A DNA stretch of 64,000 nt from Microbacterium sufflavum (GCF_023101165.1 NZ_CP078076.1:3509920-3573919); one strand, 5' to 3'; shown: positions 1 to 10,891, numbered from the stretch's first letter. Program-made: numbers and translations. The notes: a model not told the origin generated them from the letters alone.

Positions 1-1143
1 GTTGACGCGCAGCACATGATCGGCCGCCGCGGCCGCCGCCTCGACCCAGTCGGGCTTGCCGAGAGCCATCCCCGCCCTGGCCAGCGCCCCGACCGCGAGG
101 CCGTTCCAGCCCGTGATGACCTTGCCGTCCACCGCGGGAGGCTCCAGCTCGCCGCGCGCGGACACCGGGCGCTGGTAGTACCCGCCCTCGCTGCGCACCC
201 CGTCGATCCACGACTCCGAGTCCTGCGCAGCCCCGAAGCCGCCGCCGTCGCGTCGCAGCACGCCCAGGAGGAAGCCGGCGATGCCGCGGGCGGTGCCCGT
301 ATCCCCCTCGTCCAGCGCGACCTCCAGCAGCTGCGCGTTGTCGGTGAGCATGCGCTCGTAGTGCGGCACCGTCCAGTCCCGCTGCGTGGCGTAGCGGAAG
401 AAGCCGCCGTCCTCGTCGCGCAGGTCGGAGCCGGACATGGCCGCGAGCGCCCGCGTGGCCGCTGCCCCGGCGTCGGGAGAACCCGCCCGCACCAGCGGAT
501 GCTGCAGCAGCCGCAGCGTGGTCGCCACCGGGAACTTCGGCGCCCCGCCGAAGCCTCCGAACAGCCGGTCCTCCCTGGCCGCGATCCCCTCGGCGGCGGT
601 GACGATCGCCGCCGCGTCGGGCAGGTCGGACGGCGCGGACTCGGCCGCCCTGGCGAGGGCCTCGGTCACCGCGTCCGCCGACTCCTCCGCCTGCGCGCGC
701 CGCACCGTCCACGCCTCCCGCACGGCCGCGAGCACCTCGCGGAACGCGGGCATCGGCGGCCGGGGCTCGGGCGGCCAGTAGGTGCCGGCGAAGAACGCGC
801 GGCCACCCGGCGTCGTGAACACCGTGAGCGGCCAGCCGAGGTTCTGCGTGAACGCCGACGCCGCGGCCATGTACGCCGCATCGACGTGCGGGTGCTCCTC
901 GCGGTCGACCTTGACCGCCACGAAGCCCTCGTCGATCAGCGCGGCCGTGACGGGATCGGAGAACGACTCGCGGGCCATCACGTGACACCAGTGGCACGTG
1001 GAGTAGCCGATCGAGATCAGCAGCGGCACGTCCCGCCGTCGCGCCTCCGCGAACGCCTCCTCGCCCCACGGATACCAGTCGACTGGATTCTCGGCGTGCG
1101 ACCGGAGGTAGGGGCTGAGGGTGTCCGCGAGCCGGTTGGTCAT
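1..1143 (-). CDS. DUF255 thioredoxin-like protein (YyaL/SSP411 type), C-terminus cut by window edge
   Basis: The frame stays open for 381 codons from an ATG whose complement is at 1141-1143 and runs off the left edge, so the C-terminal part is missing. The N-terminus has the DUF255 thioredoxin-like fold with the signature STCHWCH (C50 and C53) after LLISIGYS. The later part reads [10 protein letters not shown] and [15 protein letters not shown], typical of the (alpha/alpha)6 half of this family. Family members are about 600-700 residues and their role is unclear; a thiol-redox or sugar-epimerase-like function is usually suggested. The start is supported by a TAGCGT hexamer 7 nt upstream and no Shine-Dalgarno sequence. 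Confidence 0.88.
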   Translation of the reverse strand, partial: MTNRLADTLSPYLRSHAENPVDWYPWGEEAFAEARRRDVPLLISIGYSTCHWCHVMARESFSDPVTAALIDEGFVAVKVDREEHPHVDAAYMAAASAFTQNLGWPLTVFTTPGGRAFFAGTYWPPEPRPPMPAFREVLAAVREAWTVRRAQAEESADAVTEALARAAESAPSDLPDAAAIVTAAEGIAAREDRLFGGFGGAPKFPVATTLRLLQHPLVRAGSPDAGAAATRALAAMSGSDLRDEDGGFFRYATQRDWTVPHYERMLTDNAQLLEVALDEGDTGTARGIAGFLLGVLRRDGGGFGAAQDSESWIDGVRSEGGYYQRPVSARGELEPPAVDGKVITGWNGLAVGALARAGMALGKPDWVEAAAAAADHVLRVN

Positions 1144-1150
1144 GCCGTCC

Positions 1151-1156
1151 ACGCTA
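1151..1156 (-). promoter_or_regulatory. -10 hexamer TAGCGT, leaderless promoter for the DUF255 gene
   Basis: TAGCGT lies 7 nt before the ATG on the minus strand with no ribosome binding site between. This fits the actinobacterial TANNNT -10 box with transcription starting at the A of ATG. The same arrangement recurs at many genes in this window. Confidence 0.5.
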
Positions 1157-1215
1157 CGCCGCGCGGCGGCACGGCGGGCTGCGCCGGTGAGCACGGATCG
1201 CGGCTCCCCCGCGAA

Positions 1216-1246
1216 CGCCCCGCGTCGCGAGCGGCGACACGGGGCG
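1216..1246. terminator. Hairpin downstream of the aldo/keto reductase gene
   Basis: Two 13-base arms (cgccccgcgtcgc and gcgacacggggcg, one mismatch) flank a 5-base loop. It lies between the 3' end of the leftward aldo/keto reductase and the next leftward gene. There is no U tract, so it is only a terminator candidate. Confidence 0.4.
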
Positions 1247-1335
1247 TCCGGGTGCGGGGGTGGTGGTCGGTCGGCGCGACCGGTCCGTTGCGTGACCGGT
1301 CGATCGGGCCGGCTCCCGGGGGGCGGGGGTTCCCG

Positions 1336-3407
<2,072 letters not shown>

Positions 3408-3413
3408 GAGTTG

Positions 3414-3419
3414 ATCGTA
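3414..3419 (-). promoter_or_regulatory. -10 hexamer TACGAT, leaderless promoter for the DUF1624-type gene
   Basis: TACGAT on the minus strand is followed by 6 nt and then GTG at 3407. No Shine-Dalgarno sequence is present. It decides the GTG as the start. Confidence 0.5.
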
Positions 3420-3436
3420 GGGCGCGCATCCCGGCA

Positions 3437-3442
3437 TACGAT
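3437..3442 (+). promoter_or_regulatory. -10 hexamer TACGAT for hrpA
   Basis: TACGAT is followed by ggagggct and the ATG at 3451. The 8-nt spacer contains GGAGG, so the mRNA could be leaderless or carry a very short leader. The divergent gene has an identical hexamer about 20 bp away on the other strand. Confidence 0.4.
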
Positions 3443-3450
3443 GGAGGGCT

Positions 3451-6400
3451 ATGTCCTCCCCCGTGATCTCCTATCCCCCGGAGCTGCCCGTCAGCGCCGC
3501 GCGGGAGGAGATCGCCGACGCCGTGCGCGACCACCAGGTCGTGATCGTCGCGGGCGCGACCGGTTCGGGCAAGACCACCCAGCTGCCCAAGATCGCGCTC
3601 GAACTCGGGCGCGAGCGCATCGCCCACACGCAGCCGCGTCGCCTGGCCGCCCGCACGATCGCAGAGCGCGTCGCGGAGGAGCTGCACGTCGAGCTCGGCA
3701 CGCTCGTGGGCTACAAGGTGCGCTTCACCGACAAGGTCTCCGATGCCACGCGCATCGCGCTGATGACCGACGGGATCCTGCTCAACGAGATCCACCGCGA
3801 CCGGCTGCTCACGCGCTACGACACGATCATCATCGACGAGGCGCACGAGCGCTCCCTCAACGTCGACTTCCTGCTCGGCTACCTCGCCCGCATCCTCCCG
3901 GAGCGCCCCGACCTCAAGGTGATCATCACCTCGGCGACCATCGACCCGGAGAGCTTCGCGCGGCACTTCGCCGCCGCCGACGGCACCCCCGCCCCGATCA
4001 TCGAGGTCTCCGGCCGCACGTACCCGGTGGAGGTCCGCTACCGGCCCCTCGTGGACGACGCGGACGAGGACGCATCGGCATCCGGCGACCCGGAGGACGA
4101 GGTGTCCGCGATCGTCGCGGCCCTGCGCGAGCTGGACCGTGAAGCCCCCGGCGACGTGCTGGTGTTCCTGCCCGGCGAGGCCGAGATCCGTGATGCGGCC
4201 GATGCGGTGCGCGGCGCCTACGGGAAGGACCGCTCCCCCACCGAGGTGCTGCCGCTGTTCGGACGGCTCTCGGCGGCTGAACAGCACCGGGTGTTCGAGC
4301 GCAGTCGCGTGGCGGGTGTGCGACGGCGGGTCGTGCTCGCCACGAACGTCGCCGAGACCAGCCTCACCGTGCCGGGCATCAAGTACGTGATCGACACCGG
4401 CACCGCCCGCATCTCCCGGTACAGCAACCGCTCCAAGGTGCAGCGCCTGCCGATCGAGGCGATCTCCCAGGCCTCCGCGAACCAGCGCTCGGGGCGCGCC
4501 GGCCGCACGAGCGAGGGCATCGCGATCCGCCTCTATTCGGAGGAGGACTACGACCGGCGCCCGGAGTACACCGAGCCGGAGATCCTGCGCACCTCGCTCG
4601 CCTCGGTCATCCTGCAGATGCTGTCGCTGGGGTTCGGCGACATCGAGGCGTTCCCGTTCCTCACCCCGCCCGACTCCCGCGGCGTGAAGGCCGCGTTCGA
4701 CCTGCTCACCGAGCTGGGCGCGGTCGAGCCGTCGCGGCGGGACGGCTCGACGCATCTCACGCGCGTGGGCCGCGACATCGCCCGCATGCCGATCGATCCG
4801 CGGTTCGCGCGCATGCTCCTCGAGGCGGGACGCGACCGCAGCGGCGCCGTCCTGCGCGACGTGCTCGCGATCGTCGCCGGACTCACGATCCAGGATGTGC
4901 GGGAGCGGCCGGAGGAGCGCCGCGAGGAGGCCGACCGCCTGCACGCGCGCTTCGCCGACCCCACGAGCGACTTCCTGACCCTGCTGAACCTGTGGAACCA
5001 CCTGCGCGAGCAGCAGCGCGAGCTGGGGTCGAGCGCGTTCCGCCGGCTGTGCCGCGCCGAGCACCTCAACTACGTGCGCGTGCGCGAATGGTTCGACGTG
5101 CACCGCCAGCTGCGCACGCTCGGCAAGAACCCGGAGCGCGGCGCGGAGGCGGGTGGCGCGGCCGACCCCGACGCGATCCACCGCGCCCTGCTGTCTGGTC
5201 TGCTGTCGCAGATCGGCATCCTCGACGAGCGCACCGCCCCGGCCAGCAAGAGCCACTCCCCCGCGAAGGACCCGAAGCGCCGGGTGACCGAGTACCGCGG
5301 GGCCCGCGGCATCCGGTTCTCGATCTTCCCCGGCTCGGCGCTGCGCAAGAAGAGCCCGCGGGCGGTGATGGCGGCGGAGATCGTGGAGACCTCCCGCACC
5401 TTCGCCCGCACGGTCGCCCAGATCGACCCCGCGTGGGCCGAGCCGCTGGCCGGTGACCTCGCGAAGCGTCAGGTCACGGAGCCGCACTGGTCGAAGGATG
5501 CCGGCGCCGCCGTCGCCTTCGAGAAGGTGACGCTGTTCGGGGTGGAGATCATCCCCCGCCGCCGCGTGCAGTTCGCCCGCATCGACCGAGCCGCGTCGCG
5601 CGAGCTGTTCGTGCGGCACGCGCTCGTGGAGGGCGAGTGGGATCCGTCGCGCATCGACAAGCGGGTGAGCGCGTTCTGGCGCAGCAACGCCGAGCTGCGC
5701 CGCCGCCTGGAGAAGCTGGAGGAGCGGGAGCGCCGCCGCGACATCCTCGCCGGCGACGAGGCCGTGTTCCGCTTCTACGACGAGCGCATCCCCGCCGACG
5801 TGTTCGATGTGCGCTCGTTCGAGAAGTGGTGGCGCGAGGCGCTCACGACCGCGCCGAAGCTGCTCGTGATGCGCGAGAGCGACCTGGTCGACGAGGCCGA
5901 CCGCGCCGACCAGCGCGAGTTCCCCACGCGGTGGACGCAGGGCGACCAGGTGCTGGGGCTCGCCTACCGCTTCGAGCCCGGAGCCCCCGACGATGGCGTG
6001 AGCGTGGTGCTGCCCCTGCCGCTGCTCGCGCAGATCGAGGACCGCGGCTTCGACTGGCAGGTGCCGGGTCTGCGCGCCGAGCTCGTCACGGGACTGCTGC
6101 GCGCGCTGCCCAAGGCCATCCGCCGCCACGTGGTGCCCGCCGCCGACTGGGCGGAGAAGTTCGGCGCCGAGCTGGCCGACCAGGGCCCGGAGTCGCACGA
6201 GGGCCTTCCCCCGCGCACGCTCAAGGAGGCACTGGCCCGCCTCATCCAGCCTCTCGCGAACCAGCTCGTGTCGGCCGCGGACTTCGAGGACGACCGCGTG
6301 CCCGCGCACCTGCGCATGAACTTCCGCGCCGTGGACGAACGCGGCCGCGTGGTCGGCTCGGGGCGCGACCTCCGGGCGCTGCAGACCGAGCTGTCGGACC

Positions 6401-7383
6401 GCGCCCGCAGCAGCGTCGCCCGCTCCATCGCGGCGCCGTCACGACGCGCGAGCCCGACCGCGGCGGCGGGCGCCGAGCGCGTCGCGGCCGCCCCGGTGGA
6501 GCAGACCGGGCTGACCGCGTGGACCTTCGGCGACCTGCCCGAGGTGCTCGACACCCGGGTCGCCGGCGGCGTCGTGCGCGGCTACCCGGCGATCGTCGAC
6601 GCGGGCAAGAGCGTCTCCGTACGCGTGGAGGCGACCGCGGAGGCCGCCGCGACCGCGACCAGGGACGGCGTGCTCCGGCTGGTGCTGCTCACGGTGCCCT
6701 CGCCGTCGTCGTACGTGCAGGAGCATCTGACGAGCCAGGAGAAGCTGGCGCTCGCGGCGTCGCCGTATCCCTCCGCCGCGGCGCTGATCGAAGACGCCAG
6801 GGCCGCGGTCGCCCGCCGCGTGATCGACGCGTCGACCGGAGGGCCGGACGGCGCCGGTCGCGGGATCGTGCGCACGGAGGCCGCGTTCGCCCGCGTCCGG
6901 GAGGCGGTGTCGGCGGTGCTCGTGGACGAGCTGTTCGCCGCCGTGTCCCTGGTGGCGCGGATCCTGGTCAAGGCGCGCGAGGTCGAGCGGGGCATCAAGG
7001 CGCAGAACTCCCTGGCGCTGCTCGGACCGCTGAACGACATCCGCACGCAGCTGAGCGGTCTGCTGCACCCCGGGTTCGTGTCGGCGGCGGGCATCGACCG
7101 GCTCGCGCACTACCCCCGCTACCTCGACGGCATGCTCGACCGCCTGAAGACGCTGGCGAACGAGCCGGGCAAGGACCGGGCGCGGCTGACCGAGTTCGAG
7201 CGCATGGCGACCGCGTTCACCGAGGCGGGCGGCACGATCCCGCTGCCGCCCGACGCGCCGCCGACGCTGGTGGAGGTGCGGTGGCTGCTGGAGGAGTACC
7301 GCGTGAGCGTGTTCGCGCAGCGCCTCGGCACCGCGCAGCCGGTCTCGCCGCAGCGGATCATGAAGGCGCTGTCCGGGCGCTGA
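3451..7383 (+). CDS. hrpA: ATP-dependent RNA helicase HrpA (DEAH box)
   Basis: 1310 residues, the normal length for bacterial HrpA. Walker A is GATGSGKTT at residues 35-43, motif II is DEAH at about 130-133 (IIIDEAHERS), motif III is TSAT near 161, and motif VI is QRSGRAGR at 345-352. The long C-terminal part matches the DUF3418/HrpA C-terminal region (for example GVEIIPRRRVQFARID). HrpA is a cytoplasmic helicase that resolves stalled or collided ribosomes and processes mRNA. It is transcribed alone. Its last codons and stop are copied four more times just downstream. Confidence 0.96.
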   Translation: MSSPVISYPPELPVSAAREEIADAVRDHQVVIVAGATGSGKTTQLPKIALELGRERIAHTQPRRLAARTIAERVAEELHVELGTLVGYKVRFTDKVSDATRIALMTDGILLNEIHRDRLLTRYDTIIIDEAHERSLNVDFLLGYLARILPERPDLKVIITSATIDPESFARHFAAADGTPAPIIEVSGRTYPVEVRYRPLVDDADEDASASGDPEDEVSAIVAALRELDREAPGDVLVFLPGEAEIRDAADAVRGAYGKDRSPTEVLPLFGRLSAAEQHRVFERSRVAGVRRRVVLATNVAETSLTVPGIKYVIDTGTARISRYSNRSKVQRLPIEAISQASANQRSGRAGRTSEGIAIRLYSEEDYDRRPEYTEPEILRTSLASVILQMLSLGFGDIEAFPFLTPPDSRGVKAAFDLLTELGAVEPSRRDGSTHLTRVGRDIARMPIDPRFARMLLEAGRDRSGAVLRDVLAIVAGLTIQDVRERPEERREEADRLHARFADPTSDFLTLLNLWNHLREQQRELGSSAFRRLCRAEHLNYVRVREWFDVHRQLRTLGKNPERGAEAGGAADPDAIHRALLSGLLSQIGILDERTAPASKSHSPAKDPKRRVTEYRGARGIRFSIFPGSALRKKSPRAVMAAEIVETSRTFARTVAQIDPAWAEPLAGDLAKRQVTEPHWSKDAGAAVAFEKVTLFGVEIIPRRRVQFARIDRAASRELFVRHALVEGEWDPSRIDKRVSAFWRSNAELRRRLEKLEERERRRDILAGDEAVFRFYDERIPADVFDVRSFEKWWREALTTAPKLLVMRESDLVDEADRADQREFPTRWTQGDQVLGLAYRFEPGAPDDGVSVVLPLPLLAQIEDRGFDWQVPGLRAELVTGLLRALPKAIRRHVVPAADWAEKFGAELADQGPESHEGLPPRTLKEALARLIQPLANQLVSAADFEDDRVPAHLRMNFRAVDERGRVVGSGRDLRALQTELSDRARSSVARSIAAPSRRASPTAAAGAERVAAAPVEQTGLTAWTFGDLPEVLDTRVAGGVVRGYPAIVDAGKSVSVRVEATAEAAATATRDGVLRLVLLTVPSPSSYVQEHLTSQEKLALAASPYPSAAALIEDARAAVARRVIDASTGGPDGAGRGIVRTEAAFARVREAVSAVLVDELFAAVSLVARILVKAREVERGIKAQNSLALLGPLNDIRTQLSGLLHPGFVSAAGIDRLAHYPRYLDGMLDRLKTLANEPGKDRARLTEFERMATAFTEAGGTIPLPPDAPPTLVEVRWLLEEYRVSVFAQRLGTAQPVSPQRIMKALSGR

Positions 7384-7451
7384 TCCTGCCCCGGCGCTGA
7401 TCCTGCCCCGGCGCTGATCCGGTCCGGGCGCTGATCCTGTCCGGGCGCCGA
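7384..7451 (+). repeat. Four 17-bp tandem copies of the hrpA stop-codon region
   Basis: After the TGA at 7381-7383 come 7384-7400, 7401-7417, 7418-7434 and 7435-7451. Each is a version of tcctgccccggcgctga and resembles the last 15 bases of hrpA. Copies 1 and 2 are identical, copy 3 has ggtccggg, and copy 4 has lost the stop (cga). The TGAs at 7381, 7398 and 7415 fall in three different reading phases. Confidence 0.9.
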
Positions 7452-7467
7452 CGGTGTCCTCCCCGGG

Positions 7468-7473
7468 TAGCCT
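7468..7473 (+). promoter_or_regulatory. -10 hexamer TAGCCT, leaderless promoter for the MDR gene
   Basis: TAGCCT is followed by ggggac (6 nt) and ATG at 7480. The G-rich spacer is too close to the start for a normal Shine-Dalgarno. Confidence 0.5.
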
Positions 7474-7479
7474 GGGGAC

Positions 7480-8424
7480 ATGGCCAGCGCGATCGTCTAC
7501 ACCGAGTTCGGCTCCCCCGATGTCCTGCACCTGATGGAGGTGCCCGATCCAGTCGCCGTGCGCGGCGAGGCCGTGGTGCGCATCGAGGCCGCCGGCGCGA
7601 ACCCCATCGACGCGAAGCTGCGCAGCGGCAAGCGTCCGTCACCGCCGATCACCGAACCGCGGGGCGTCGGCTTCGACGGCGCGGGCGTGGTGGAGGTGCT
7701 CGGCGAGGGCGTCGACGGGCTGGAGGTGGGCGACCGCGTCGCGATCCGTGACACGGTCGGCACGTACGCCTCGGCGCTCGCGGTCGAGGCCGACAAGCTG
7801 GTGAAGCTCCCCGACGCGGTGACCGCTGCCGAGGGCGCCGCGATCGGCATCCCCGCCGGCACCGCGTATCAGGCGCTGCGCTCGCTCGGCGTGACCGCGG
7901 GCGACGTGCTCCTGGTGCACGGCGGCTCCGGCTCGGTGGGTCAGGCGGCGGTGCAGTTCGCGGTGGCCGGCGGCGCGACCGTGATCGCCACCGCGAGCCC
8001 CGCCCGGCACGAGCAGCTGCGCGAGCTCGGTGCCATCCCCGTCGCATACGGAGACGGCCTGCTCGACCGCGTGCGCGCGGCCGCTCCGTCGCCCGTCACG
8101 GTGGCGCTCGACTGCGCGGGCACGGACGAGGCCATCGAGACCTCGCTCGCCCTGGTGCCCGATCGCGACCGCATCGCCACGATCGTGCGAGGCCCCGACG
8201 CGGCCGACTTCGGCATCCGCGCGTTCTCGGGCGGCTCCCCCGTCCCGCTCACGGAGCAGGAGCTCGCCTGGCGCGCCGAGGCCCTGGAGAAGACCGTGGA
8301 GCTGCTGGCGGCGGGCGACTTCACGATCGAGCTCGGCCCGGAGCTCCCGCTCGCCGAGGCGGCGCGGGCCCATGAGCTCATGGAATCCGGCGCCGCCTCG
8401 GGCAAGATCATCCTGGTGCCGTAG
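7480..8424 (+). CDS. NADP-dependent quinone oxidoreductase-like MDR protein
   Basis: 314 residues, typical for the zinc-free quinone-reductase branch of the medium-chain dehydrogenase family. A GroES-like N-terminal half (DPVAVRGEAVVRIEAAGANPID split across residues 22-45) is followed by the Rossmann nucleotide site VHGGSGSVGQAAVQFA at about 146-161. No structural-zinc cysteine cluster is present. It probably reduces quinones or enones in the cytoplasm; the substrate is unknown. It is a single-gene unit between two repeat tracts, and its own 3' end (atcatcctggtgccgtag) is the parent of the downstream repeat. Confidence 0.9.
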   Translation: MASAIVYTEFGSPDVLHLMEVPDPVAVRGEAVVRIEAAGANPIDAKLRSGKRPSPPITEPRGVGFDGAGVVEVLGEGVDGLEVGDRVAIRDTVGTYASALAVEADKLVKLPDAVTAAEGAAIGIPAGTAYQALRSLGVTAGDVLLVHGGSGSVGQAAVQFAVAGGATVIATASPARHEQLRELGAIPVAYGDGLLDRVRAAAPSPVTVALDCAGTDEAIETSLALVPDRDRIATIVRGPDAADFGIRAFSGGSPVPLTEQELAWRAEALEKTVELLAAGDFTIELGPELPLAEAARAHELMESGAASGKIILVP

Positions 8425-8484
8425 CCATCATCCTGGTGCCGTAGCCAACACCCTGGTGCCGTAGCCATCACCCTGGTGCCATAG
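8425..8484 (+). repeat. Three 20-bp tandem copies of the MDR gene's stop-codon region
   Basis: The gene ends with agatcatcctggtgccgtag at 8405-8424. Copies follow at 8425-8444 (ccatcatcctggtgccgtag), 8445-8464 (ccaacaccctggtgccgtag) and 8465-8484 (ccatcaccctggtgccatag). All keep TAG. The stops at 8422, 8442 and 8462 fall in three different phases, and the fourth at 8482 returns to the gene's frame. Confidence 0.92.
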
Positions 8485-8499
8485 CCGGGGCCGCCCGGC

Positions 8500-9204
8500 T
8501 CAGGCCGGAGCCACGGGTCGGCCGAGCGACAGCATCAGCCGGTTCGCCCAGTTGAAGAACGCGGCGCCGTGCACCACGTCGGCGATCTCGCCGTCGTCGA
8601 GCCCCGCGGATCGCAGGAGCGCGATGTGGTCGGCCCCGAACGCGCTGGGCGTCTCGGTCAGCGCGACGGAGGCCGCGACGATCGCGTTCCACCGCTCGCC
8701 GAGGTGGGCGGACACGCCCTCGTCGAGCAGCCGGTCCACGTCGTCTGGCCGCTTGCTGTGATGGGCCGCGAAGCGCGAGTGCACCGAGGCGCAGAACACG
8801 CAGCCGTTGCGCCGCGAGGCCGCGGTGGCCGCCAGCTCACGATCGGCCCTGGGCAGTCCGTCGGCGACGTTGTAGAAGATGTCCTTGTCGACCAGGGTGC
8901 GCGCCCGGAGCACCTCGGGGTCGCGCGCGAGCAGACGGAAGTAGTCGTTCTTGGCGCGAGCGGCGTCGACCAGGCCGTCATAGTGCCGCTCGGTCAACTC
9001 GTCCTCCGCGAGCGGGGGCACGTGCGGCGTCCACCCGACCTCGGCGCGCGTGAACCCGTGCGGGTGCGGGGCGTCGTCGTGCCGGAGCACGGTGTCGGCG
9101 GTGGCGGGCTCGGTGGTGGTGTCGGGATCGGTGGTGTCGGGGTCGGTGATGGCGGGGTCGGTGGTGTCGGGCTCGGTGGTAGCGGTGGCGTCGGTGGTGG
9201 TCAT
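8500..9204 (-). CDS. Alkylhydroperoxidase (AhpD-like) domain protein, Avi_7169-type
   Basis: 234 residues from the ATG at 9204, which overlaps the TGA of the upstream CMD gene. The first about 37 residues are a Thr/Asp/Pro repeat (TTDPDT units) with no predicted fold. The rest is an AhpD/CMD helical domain with the peroxidase signature C135-x2-C138-x3-H142 (CVFCASVH). The C-terminal VHGAAFFNWANRLMLSLG is typical of uncharacterised AhpD-like enzymes. It is the last gene of the leftward transporter/monooxygenase cluster, matching the TIGR04030-type peroxidase companion. A role in reducing peroxides formed by the flavin monooxygenases is inferred. Confidence 0.85.
   Translation of the reverse strand: MTTTDATATTEPDTTDPAITDPDTTDPDTTTEPATADTVLRHDDAPHPHGFTRAEVGWTPHVPPLAEDELTERHYDGLVDAARAKNDYFRLLARDPEVLRARTLVDKDIFYNVADGLPRADRELAATAASRRNGCVFCASVHSRFAAHHSKRPDDVDRLLDEGVSAHLGERWNAIVAASVALTETPSAFGADHIALLRSAGLDDGEIADVVHGAAFFNWANRLMLSLGRPVAPA
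9121..9180 (-). repeat. Coding 15-bp tandem repeat at the 5' end of the AhpD-like gene
   Basis: Four 15-bp units, gtcggg(a/g/c)tcggtg(g/a)t and one variant, run from 9121 to 9180 and encode pentapeptides of the form TDPDT. Similar ggtggc-rich DNA continues through the start codon into the 3' end of the overlapping CMD gene, where it encodes ATATTATTDP. The low-complexity tract therefore straddles the gene junction. Confidence 0.8.
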
Positions 9205-9848
9205 GCGGCCTCCTCCTCGGTGGACGCGGCGGTGGGGTCGGTGGTGGCGGTGGTGGCGGTCGCGAGTCCGGCGGCGGCGAGCACGCGGAGCCCGGTCACG
9301 ACGCGCTGCTGGAACGCCAGGAACGACACGAGCTGCGACACCGTGACGATGCCGTCGGGCGTCCACCCCGCGTCGAGCAGGCGGCCCAGGTCGGCGGCCG
9401 AGGCCTCGCGCGGCCGCAGCACCAGCAGGTGCGCGTGGGCGAGCGCGGCGGCCAGTCGCCCGCCCAGAGCGTCCGTGGCGGTGGCGTCCGGCGCATACCT
9501 CAGCCCGTCGGTGCTCTCCCCCTGGAGCCCGGCCTCGGTGTACGCGCCGAACGGACCGGTGGCGGCGGCCCCGGCCAGCTCGGCCCTGACCACCGCGGCG
9601 CGCTCGGGATCGGCGGCCTCCGCCCGGTCGGCGTAGAACAGCGCGGTCGGGTCGTCGGCGCCGGCGAGCCCGGTCGCGAAGGCCGCGATCAGCTCGCGCT
9701 CGGCCTGCGACGCGTGCTGCACCGAGACGGGGCGGAACAGCGCGTCGAAGCTCGCCTGCAACTGCTCGCGCGTGATCGGACGGCGCCGCCGCAGCGCGTC
9801 GAGCCCCGGCGTCACCTCCGCGATGCGGTCGACGATGTCGTCGGTCAT
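9201..9848 (-). CDS. CMD-domain protein, Avi_7170-type
   Basis: 215 residues. It has an all-helical carboxymuconolactone-decarboxylase-like core (HASQAERELIAAFATGL, then the repeat half HAHLLVLRPREASAADL) but no CxxC pair, so it is probably not itself a thiol peroxidase. The C-terminus becomes low complexity (TATTATTDPTAAST). Both ends overlap neighbours by ATGA (9201-9204 and 9845-9848), implying tight co-translation. Family knowledge: the TIGR04029-type CMD protein co-occurs with the peroxidase, luciferase-like enzyme and binding protein found here. It may form a heteromer with the AhpD-like protein; that is inference. Confidence 0.82.
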   Translation of the reverse strand: MTDDIVDRIAEVTPGLDALRRRRPITREQLQASFDALFRPVSVQHASQAERELIAAFATGLAGADDPTALFYADRAEAADPERAAVVRAELAGAAATGPFGAYTEAGLQGESTDGLRYAPDATATDALGGRLAAALAHAHLLVLRPREASAADLGRLLDAGWTPDGIVTVSQLVSFLAFQQRVVTGLRVLAAAGLATATTATTDPTAASTEEEAA

Positions 9849-10891
9849 GCGTTCTCCTTGAGGGTCGTGTCCGCGGGGGACGGGGTGAGGGCGTAGCCGA
9901 GTGCCGGGGCGACCTCGGCGGCGAACAGCTCGATCGAGCGCAGCACGTGCTCGTGGGGCGCGTCGACCGAGTGCACCTGGAACGCGACCTCGGTCGCGCG
10001 GGACAGCGTCGCGTCGTCCGCGAGCGAGGCGGCCACCTCCTCCGGCGTGCCCAGGTGGGTGTCGAGCGCGGCGATCAGGTCGTCGAGGTCGTCGCCCGGG
10101 ATCGTCTGCCCCTGGCGGCGGAAGCCCTCCGCGGCGCGCCGCAGCCCGACCTCCGCGAACCGCAGCGCCTCGGCCCTGTCATCCGCCACGAACACGGTGC
10201 GCGAGGCCGTGATGCGCGGCGTGACGCCGGCCGGCAGCGCATCGAGGTAGGCGTCGATGATGGGGTCCTGCAGCTCCGACAGCGGCGCGCGGAGGCGCTC
10301 GGCCGTGCGCGGCTGCGTGCGCGAGAGCAGCAGCCCGTGGCCGTGCACACCCGCGCGGCTCCCGCCCGCGGCCGAGAACGTCGCCTGCCAGACGCGTGAG
10401 GCGAGGTCGCCCGGGTCGGGGTACAGGGTGTTGTCGCCGCCGACGTCCTCACCCGCAAGCGCGTCGAGCAGCACGCGCAGCTTGCGGTCGTACGTGGCGG
10501 CCTTGTCGCGCACGTCCTCCCCGAACGGTACGAACGACGAGGGCGTGCCCCCGCTGCCGAGCCCGAGATCGAGACGCCCGCCGGAGAGCAGGTCGGCGAC
10601 CACCGCATCCTCCGCCACGCGCACCGGGTCTTCCAGGGGCAGCGTGATCACCCCGGTGCCGAGCCGGAGGCGGTTCGTATGCGCGGCCGCGTGCGCCAGG
10701 AACACGAGCGGCGACGGCAGCCCGCCCTCCGCGGCGCGGAAGTGATGCTGCGCGACCCATGCACGACCGATGCCGTGCCGCTCCGCGTGCTGGAGCTGCG
10801 CCGTGGCCAGCGCGTAGCGATCGGCGGGCGACGCATCGTCGAGCAGACGGGTGAAGAACGCCACGGTGGGTGCGGCGGCTGGTGCGGTCAT
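9845..10891 (-). CDS. FMN-dependent luciferase-like monooxygenase, KPN_01858-type
   Basis: 348 residues of the bacterial-luciferase TIM-barrel family. Recognisable segments are HGIGRAWVAQHHF near residues 34-46, LRLGTGVITLPLEDPVRVAEDA, and LSGGRLDLGLGSGGTPSSF. It should use reduced FMN and oxygen to oxidise a small substrate. It overlaps both neighbours by ATGA (9845-9848, 10888-10891), sitting between the importer ATPase and the CMD/peroxidase pair. That context suggests it acts on the imported substrate, which is unknown; sulfur compounds are a common theme for such clusters. Confidence 0.88.
   Translation of the reverse strand: MTAPAAAPTVAFFTRLLDDASPADRYALATAQLQHAERHGIGRAWVAQHHFRAAEGGLPSPLVFLAHAAAHTNRLRLGTGVITLPLEDPVRVAEDAVVADLLSGGRLDLGLGSGGTPSSFVPFGEDVRDKAATYDRKLRVLLDALAGEDVGGDNTLYPDPGDLASRVWQATFSAAGGSRAGVHGHGLLLSRTQPRTAERLRAPLSELQDPIIDAYLDALPAGVTPRITASRTVFVADDRAEALRFAEVGLRRAAEGFRRQGQTIPGDDLDDLIAALDTHLGTPEEVAASLADDATLSRATEVAFQVHSVDAPHEHVLRSIELFAAEVAPALGYALTPSPADTTLKENA

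Noticed and set aside
7384..7451. Possible CRISPR or regulatory RNA array
   Set aside because: Units are contiguous with no unique spacers, are only 17-24 bp, differ between loci and derive from the upstream gene end. No cas genes are present.
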